18,530 nt of DNA from CAYWFP01 sp964457365 (GTDB lineage: Bacteria > Planctomycetota > SZUA-567): assembly GCA_964457365.1 (NCBI GenBank), contig CAYWFP010000082.1:1-18530 (forward strand). Reading direction: 5' to 3'. A program made the position numbers and the translations under genes. Shown one piece after another: positions 15,127-18,530 of the stretch; position 1 is the stretch's first letter, and each line of letters starts with the position of its first letter. The notes below the pieces were generated by a model, which was not told the DNA's origin, searched no databases, and saw only the letters and a program-made list of their open reading frames with translations.

Positions 15127-15783
15127 TTACAGTCCGTTCAAGAGGCCGTACAATCGCGCTTCGGCGCTGAGCGCGTTCTGCAATCGTTTCAGGGCGTACC
15201 GCATTCGGCTCTTGGCCGTCTCCTTGCCGCAGCCGAGTATCTCGCCGATCTCCTCGAAGGTCAGGTCCGCGTTCTCGCGCAGCAGGAAAACTTCCTTCTG
15301 CTCCGGCGGCAGGGCCTCCACCGCCGTGGAGATGCGCGCACCCAGTTCCGCCACGGTCAACTGCTCCGCTGGCGGCAGGTCCGAGACCATCTGCGCCTCC
15401 AGCAGGCTACTGTCGCAGTCGCCGGCCTCCGCGTCGAGCGAGACCACTTTCCGCCGGGCGCGACTGCGCACCGCGTCGAGACAGGCGTTGCGCGCGATCT
15501 GGTACATCCAGGTCGTGAACCGCGCCCGTCCGTCGTAGCTGCGCGCGTGCGTGGCCACCTTCACCAGCACCGTCTGGTAGACGTCCTCGGCCAGGTGATG
15601 ATCGCCCAGAAAGCGGCAGATAAAGCCGAAGAGCCGTCCGCCCACCGCGTCGACCAGGTCGTGGAACGCCTGCTCGTCGCCACCGATGAACTGGCCGAGC
15701 ATCTCCTCGGGCGTCCGGGCACTCTCCCACAGCGCGGAGGTTTCCATGTCGCCCATCAGGGAATCGGACGGCGCTTCACCCAC
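15127..15783 (-). CDS. ECF-family RNA polymerase sigma factor
   Basis: This 218-residue protein should direct RNA polymerase to an alternative set of promoters. It has region 2 (about 40-112, with HLAEDVYQTVLVKV and ARFTTWMYQIARNACLDAVR) and region 4 (about 157-205, PPEQKEVFLLRENADLTFEE, helix-turn-helix near IGEILGCGKETAKSRMRYAL). There is no region 1.1 or 3. About 30 residues precede region 2. GTG at 15783 is chosen because GGAGG lies 6 nt upstream; an ATG nine codons in is an alternative. The downstream gene begins 2 nt after its stop, so the pair is co-transcribed. The sigma family assignment is firm; the subgroup is not determined. Confidence 0.93.
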   Translation of the reverse strand: MGEAPSDSLMGDMETSALWESARTPEEMLGQFIGGDEQAFHDLVDAVGGRLFGFICRFLGDHHLAEDVYQTVLVKVATHARSYDGRARFTTWMYQIARNACLDAVRSRARRKVVSLDAEAGDCDSSLLEAQMVSDLPPAEQLTVAELGARISTAVEALPPEQKEVFLLRENADLTFEEIGEILGCGKETAKSRMRYALKRLQNALSAEARLYGLLNGL

Positions 15784-15813
15784 CCTCTGCCTCCGATTCC
15801 GTTCTGTTATACG

Positions 15814-15827
15814 GCCGGCATACCGGC
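15814..15827. promoter_or_regulatory. Inverted repeat upstream of the sigma gene
   Basis: GCCGG-CATA-CCGGC lies about 30 nt upstream of the sigma start codon. An A8/T8 tract lies at 15843-15850, beyond it. It could be an operator or a leader hairpin. Apart from this and the candidate promoter at 15962-15989, I see nothing definite in the 256-nt gap 15784-16039. Confidence 0.3.
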
Positions 15828-15961
15828 TGCGGGTTCGAAAATAAAAAAAACATGTGCTGTATTGTCGGATCCTGTAAAGAAAACGTGCCCGAAACGGAGC
15901 CCGCCCCGCGCGGGTGAGCTAACCATCGGCGCGACAAGAAGCTGCATTGTCGTCATGAGCA

Positions 15962-15989
15962 ACTTTATCCGCAGGGGAGAACGGGTCAA
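15962..15989 (-). promoter_or_regulatory. Candidate promoter for the sigma operon
   Basis: On the - strand, TTGACC (15984-15989) and TAAAGT (15962-15967) are separated by 16 nt. The -35 matches consensus at five positions and the -10 at four. It would give a leader of about 170 nt before the sigma gene. I did not find a convincing ECF-type (AAC/GTC-like) promoter that would show autoregulation. Confidence 0.3.
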
Positions 15990-16039
15990 GCCAATTCTGT
16001 CTACGGTGGCGGCGCGGTGCGAGGGCGATGCCTCTGGCG

Positions 16040-16981
16040 TCAGGCAGGCTCGCGGCGCAGCATTACCGTGCGCGCGATCTCCGCGAATCCGAGCTTCTCG
16101 TACAGTTTTACCGCCGCCGCGTTGTCGGCATAGACATGCAGTTCCACCCGTTCGGCGCCGCGCCCGCGCACGTGGGCCAGCAGCATTTCGAGGTTGCGTC
16201 CGGCCCACCTCCGGCGACGTTTGGCATGGACCGTGTGCACCCCGAAGAGCGCGTATTCCTCGCTGCCGCGGTAGTCGCTCAACCCGTTCATGCGCGCGAA
16301 GATGGCGCGGCTGATCGGGCTCCGACCGGGCTCCATGACGGCGTGGTCGTGAAGCTGCCAACCGCGGAAGACGAAGTCGAGCCAGGTCTGCTCGCTCCGC
16401 CGCGGCGCGAGGAGTACCGTGTCCTCTTCCGCCGGCGTCTGGCGGTATCGTTCGGTTGCCGCGAAACGGAGCTCCATCACCAGGCTCTCGCGTCGGCGCG
16501 CGAAGCCGAAACGTTCGAAGAGCGCCAGGCTGGCCGCATCGTCCAGGAACGCGCCGGAGCGTTCGGAGCCGTCGATCAACGTGGTATAGAACGGCGTATA
16601 CGGCCAGCTCCCCAGGCCGTCGATACAGTCGATGCCCTGCCGCGCGAACCAGTCCAGCGCCTGCGTCATCAACAGCGTGGCAATGCCCCCGCGGCGGTGA
16701 TCCGGCGCCACCGTCACGGCTTCGATTACCCCGCAGTGCGGATAATGCGGCTCGGTGACGAGGTCGAAATGGAGCATGCCGACGACCTCCTCGCCGTCGG
16801 CGGCCAGTAGCAACCGGCCCGGATCGAACCGCCGGCACAGAACGATGCGCCGAAGAAACAGCTCCCGCGTGAGCGGGAAGAAGCCGTAGTTTTCCCGCGC
16901 GGCGGCGTTCCAGAGCGTGACCACGGCGTCGGCATCGTCACGAAACGTACCGTGGCGGTAAGGGTGTATGGCGATTGACAT
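16040..16981 (-). CDS. Tandem-domain GNAT-family N-acetyltransferase
   Basis: The 313-residue protein carries two GNAT-like domains. The first has a clear acetyl-CoA-binding motif, VTVAPDHRRGGIATLL (R96-A101), and ends with ALFERFGF. The second has HAKRRRRWAGRNLEMLL (about 252-268) followed by YADNAAAVKLYEKLGF. Such proteins transfer an acetyl group from acetyl-CoA to an amine, but the substrate is not readable here. The two-domain layout recalls mycothiol synthase, though a high-level resemblance does not establish that function. The ATG at 16981 begins MSIAIHPYRHGTF; only a weak purine stretch precedes it. It is divergent from the receiver gene and ends 256 nt before the sigma gene. Confidence 0.85.
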   Translation of the reverse strand: MSIAIHPYRHGTFRDDADAVVTLWNAAARENYGFFPLTRELFLRRIVLCRRFDPGRLLLAADGEEVVGMLHFDLVTEPHYPHCGVIEAVTVAPDHRRGGIATLLMTQALDWFARQGIDCIDGLGSWPYTPFYTTLIDGSERSGAFLDDAASLALFERFGFARRRESLVMELRFAATERYRQTPAEEDTVLLAPRRSEQTWLDFVFRGWQLHDHAVMEPGRSPISRAIFARMNGLSDYRGSEEYALFGVHTVHAKRRRRWAGRNLEMLLAHVRGRGAERVELHVYADNAAAVKLYEKLGFAEIARTVMLRREPA

Positions 16982-17041
16982 CGAGACCGGTTCCCTTGCG
17001 GTCGAACGAAACGGATTTCTTTTTCCGAGCGGTTCGCCGAT

Positions 17042-17069
17042 TTGACTATGTCGCGTTGTCGGCTAGACT
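17042..17069 (+). promoter_or_regulatory. Sigma70-like promoter of the receiver gene
   Basis: TTGACT (17042-17047) and TAGACT (17064-17069) are 16 nt apart, matching consensus at five and four positions. It lies 59 nt before the receiver start codon. The TTG that would extend the receiver reading frame is part of this -35 hexamer, which argues against a longer protein. Confidence 0.45.
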
Positions 17070-17071
17070 TA

Positions 17072-17100
17072 ACCATAGAGGGGAATGCTTCCGTCTGCAA
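17072..17100 (-). promoter_or_regulatory. Candidate divergent promoter of the GNAT gene
   Basis: On the - strand, TTGCAG (17095-17100) and TATGGT (17072-17077) are separated by 17 nt, each matching consensus at four positions. Its -10 lies 2 bp from the -10 of the divergent receiver promoter, so polymerase binding at the two would interfere. Confidence 0.28.
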
Positions 17101-17128
17101 GAGTGTACTCGCGCCAGGGAGGAGCGTA

Positions 17129-17515
17129 ATGGCGCTGATATTGATTGTCGAGGACGACGACGATTCGCGCGGACTCGCCCGCACCGTGGTCGAGAGCATC
17201 GGGCACGAAGCGGTTTCCTGCGGCCGCGCCGAGGAGGTGGAGGTCGTGCTGCAGGGGCGTCCGCCCGATATGGCGCTGCTGGATATCAACCTCCCCGAGC
17301 GGCATGGCGTCAGTCTCGCCTGGCACCTGCGCACCCTGCACGAGGATCTGCCGATCATAATCGTCTCGGCCGTGCTGGAGCACTGGGAGCAGGACGACCT
17401 CTTCGACTGCGGCGCCGATCTGGTCGTGCCCAAGCCGTACAGGATCGAGCAGTTGCAGCGCGCTATCGACACCTTCCTGAAGCATGGTCGCGCCGCGTCT
17501 TCGAATTTGGGGTAG
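17129..17515 (+). CDS. Stand-alone response regulator receiver protein
   Basis: The 128-residue protein is a single CheY-like receiver domain without an output domain. Key residues are the acidic cluster near the start (E8-D10 in ILIVEDDDD), the phosphoacceptor D52 (ALLDINLPERHG), S80 (IIIVSAV) and K102-P103 (VPKPY). AGGGAGGAG lies 4 nt upstream of the ATG at 17129. No histidine kinase is visible in the window, so its partner is unknown. It may act as a phosphate relay or by binding a target protein. pgl follows after 63 nt. Confidence 0.92.
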   Translation: MALILIVEDDDDSRGLARTVVESIGHEAVSCGRAEEVEVVLQGRPPDMALLDINLPERHGVSLAWHLRTLHEDLPIIIVSAVLEHWEQDDLFDCGADLVVPKPYRIEQLQRAIDTFLKHGRAASSNLG

Positions 17516-17578
17516 CGTTTTCCCGCCGTTTGGGCAGAATGCGTTTGTCGTCTTGGCGAGGGGGCACCGAGGAAGCGT

Positions 17579-18367
17579 ATGCCTGGCGAGATCGTGATCT
17601 GCAGCGGTGCTCAGGCTCTGGTCGCGGCCGCGGCGGAGCGGTTGCTGGCCGTCTGTTCCGATCCACAGACGCCGGCGCCCCTGATCGTGCTCTCCGGCGG
17701 ACAGACCCCGGTCGGTCTGTACCGCCATCTGGTCCACCGCTTTTCCTCCTCCGGCCTGTCCGAGGGCGCCATGTTCGCCAAGGCCAGGGAGGCGTTCTAC
17801 CGCTCGCGTTTCTTCTGGGGCGACGAGCGCTGCGTGCCGCCGGTGAGCGCGCGCAGCAACTACGGCACTGCCTATCGCGAGTTGCTCGAGCCGTTGGGGT
17901 TGCCGCGCGAGCATTACGTTCCGATGCACGGCGGCGCGGAGTATCCGGAGGTGGCCGCGCAGGAGTACGAGCGCGCGTTGAAGGAAACCTTCGCCGTCTG
18001 GAACCGGGGCCAGCCTTCCGCGGAACACGACCGTTTCTCGCTCGTCTTTCTCGGCCTCGGCAGCGACGGCCACACCGCCAGCCTCTTTCCGGACAGTCCC
18101 GCGCTTGAGGAGACCGAGCGCTGGGTCGTGGCCAACACCATTCCCGCCAGCGGCGAGACCCGGCTGACCATGACCTATCCGCTCCTCAACCACGCGCGCC
18201 GCATCGTCTTTCTCGTGCGCGGTGAGGACAAGGCCGAGGCGGTGCGCGAGATTCTGGAGCCCGGCGGAGAACCGCGCGAGTCGCCTCTGCCGGCCGCGCG
18301 CATCCGCCCCGACGAGGGGGAGGTAGTCTGGCTGCTCGACCAGGCCGCCGCGGAGTACCTGGTTTAA
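17579..18367 (+). CDS. pgl: 6-phosphogluconolactonase
   Basis: This enzyme hydrolyses 6-phosphogluconolactone to 6-phosphogluconate, the second step of the oxidative pentose phosphate pathway. The 262-residue product has the family's motifs: LSGGQTPVGLY (phosphate binding), FFWGDERCVPP with SNYG, LGLGSDGHTASLFP (containing the likely catalytic His) and ETRLTMTYPLLN. Length is normal for the DevB type. GAGGAAG precedes the ATG. No zwf or gnd gene is in view, so it is separated from the rest of the pathway, at least on this side. It may be read from the receiver gene promoter. Confidence 0.94.
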   Translation: MPGEIVICSGAQALVAAAAERLLAVCSDPQTPAPLIVLSGGQTPVGLYRHLVHRFSSSGLSEGAMFAKAREAFYRSRFFWGDERCVPPVSARSNYGTAYRELLEPLGLPREHYVPMHGGAEYPEVAAQEYERALKETFAVWNRGQPSAEHDRFSLVFLGLGSDGHTASLFPDSPALEETERWVVANTIPASGETRLTMTYPLLNHARRIVFLVRGEDKAEAVREILEPGGEPRESPLPAARIRPDEGEVVWLLDQAAAEYLV

Positions 18368-18379
18368 ATGATCCGCCCG

Positions 18380-18416
18380 TTGACTTCCGCGCCCCGCCAA
18401 CGTATAAACGTATAAT
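18380..18416 (+). promoter_or_regulatory. Promoter of the tRNA-Pro gene, doubled -10
   Basis: TTGACT (18380-18385) is followed after 17 nt by TATAAA (18403-18408), with a second hexamer TATAAT at 18411-18416. The two -10 hexamers belong to a tandem 8-nt repeat, CGTATAAA/CGTATAAT (18401-18416). The first has ideal spacing; the second is the better hexamer but is 25 nt from the -35. Confidence 0.7.
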
Positions 18417-18431
18417 GAAAAATCCGATTCC

Positions 18432-18508
18432 CGGGGAGTAGCGCAGTTTGGTAGCGCGGTTGCTTTGGGAGCAACAGGTCGCTGGTTCAAATCCAGTCTC
18501 CCCGACCA
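18432..18508 (+). tRNA. tRNA-Pro, anticodon TGG
   Basis: The 77-nt gene folds as a standard cloverleaf. The acceptor stem is CGGGGAG with CTCCCCG, followed by discriminator A and encoded CCA. The anticodon stem GTTGC/GCAAC encloses the loop TTTGGGA, giving TGG. The T arm is CTGG-TTCAAAT-CCAG. It reads proline CCA and, by wobble, other CCN codons. Confidence 0.97.
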
Positions 18509-18530
18509 TTTTTCAAAAAGGGCCGTTCGG

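Noticed and set aside
15843..15850. T8 tract (- strand) as a terminator of the GNAT gene
   Set aside because: No stable hairpin precedes it on the - strand, so an intrinsic terminator is not supported.
15807..16838. 343-codon - strand frame overlapping the GNAT gene
   Set aside because: The other - strand frame (16040-16981) encodes two recognisable GNAT motifs; this one has none.
17069..18490. 473-codon - strand open frame across the receiver, pgl and tRNA genes
   Set aside because: It lies antisense to two clearly recognised proteins and a tRNA, so it is a GC-driven shadow.
18186..18509. 107-codon - strand frame beginning MVGETGFEPATCCSQSN
   Set aside because: The GETGFEPAT-type N-terminus is the antisense of the tRNA-Pro 3' end, a familiar false protein call.

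Overview
This is a high-GC bacterial chromosome segment. Its left half is the distal part of the S10-spc-alpha ribosomal protein supercluster, all on the + strand: rpsQ (5' end cut by the window), rplN, rplX, rplE, rpsN (zinc form), rpsH, rplF, rplR, rpsE, rplO, secY, map, infA, rpmJ, rpsM, rpsK, rpoA, rplQ. Spacing is mostly 1-30 nt, some genes overlap, and the run ends at a strong intrinsic terminator at 9572-9603. Three genes often found in this order are absent: rpmD (between rpsE and rplO), adk (between secY and map) and rpsD (between rpsK and rpoA). L24 has a loop insertion plus a C-terminal zinc-ribbon-like tail, S5 has a basic Arg/Gly-rich N-terminal extension, and L17 has a long acidic C-terminal tail. 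The only sizeable gaps in the cluster, before rpmJ and before rpoA, contain RNA hairpins. The one before rpoA can pair with the rpoA Shine-Dalgarno sequence.

The right half is a signalling region. On the + strand are a soluble Hanks-type Ser/Thr kinase (9707-10726) and a membrane-anchored TPR protein (10807-12960) with its own good sigma70-like promoter. Converging on them from the - strand is an ECF-type sigma factor (15783-15127), followed 2 nt later by a 718-residue single-pass membrane protein. That protein sits where an anti-sigma factor belongs and has a very long charged, low-complexity outer part. The stop codons of the two convergent units are 7 nt apart. A tandem GNAT acetyltransferase (- strand) and a stand-alone receiver protein (+ strand) are divergent, with apparently overlapping promoters. 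A 6-phosphogluconolactonase gene and a tRNA-Pro(UGG) gene with an excellent promoter close the window.

The organism cannot be named from sequence alone. High GC, Shine-Dalgarno-led ribosomal genes, encoded CCA, Hanks-type kinase, ECF sigma with a membrane partner, and lack of L30 point to a Gram-negative-like, poorly cultured lineage, possibly near the PVC/FCB phyla; this is a low-confidence inference. The most interesting material is the kinase-TPR and sigma/membrane-partner neighbourhood, which could be one envelope signalling system, and the structured leader of rpoA. No mobile elements, CRISPR arrays or pseudogenes were seen, and no gene-free stretch exceeds about 260 nt.
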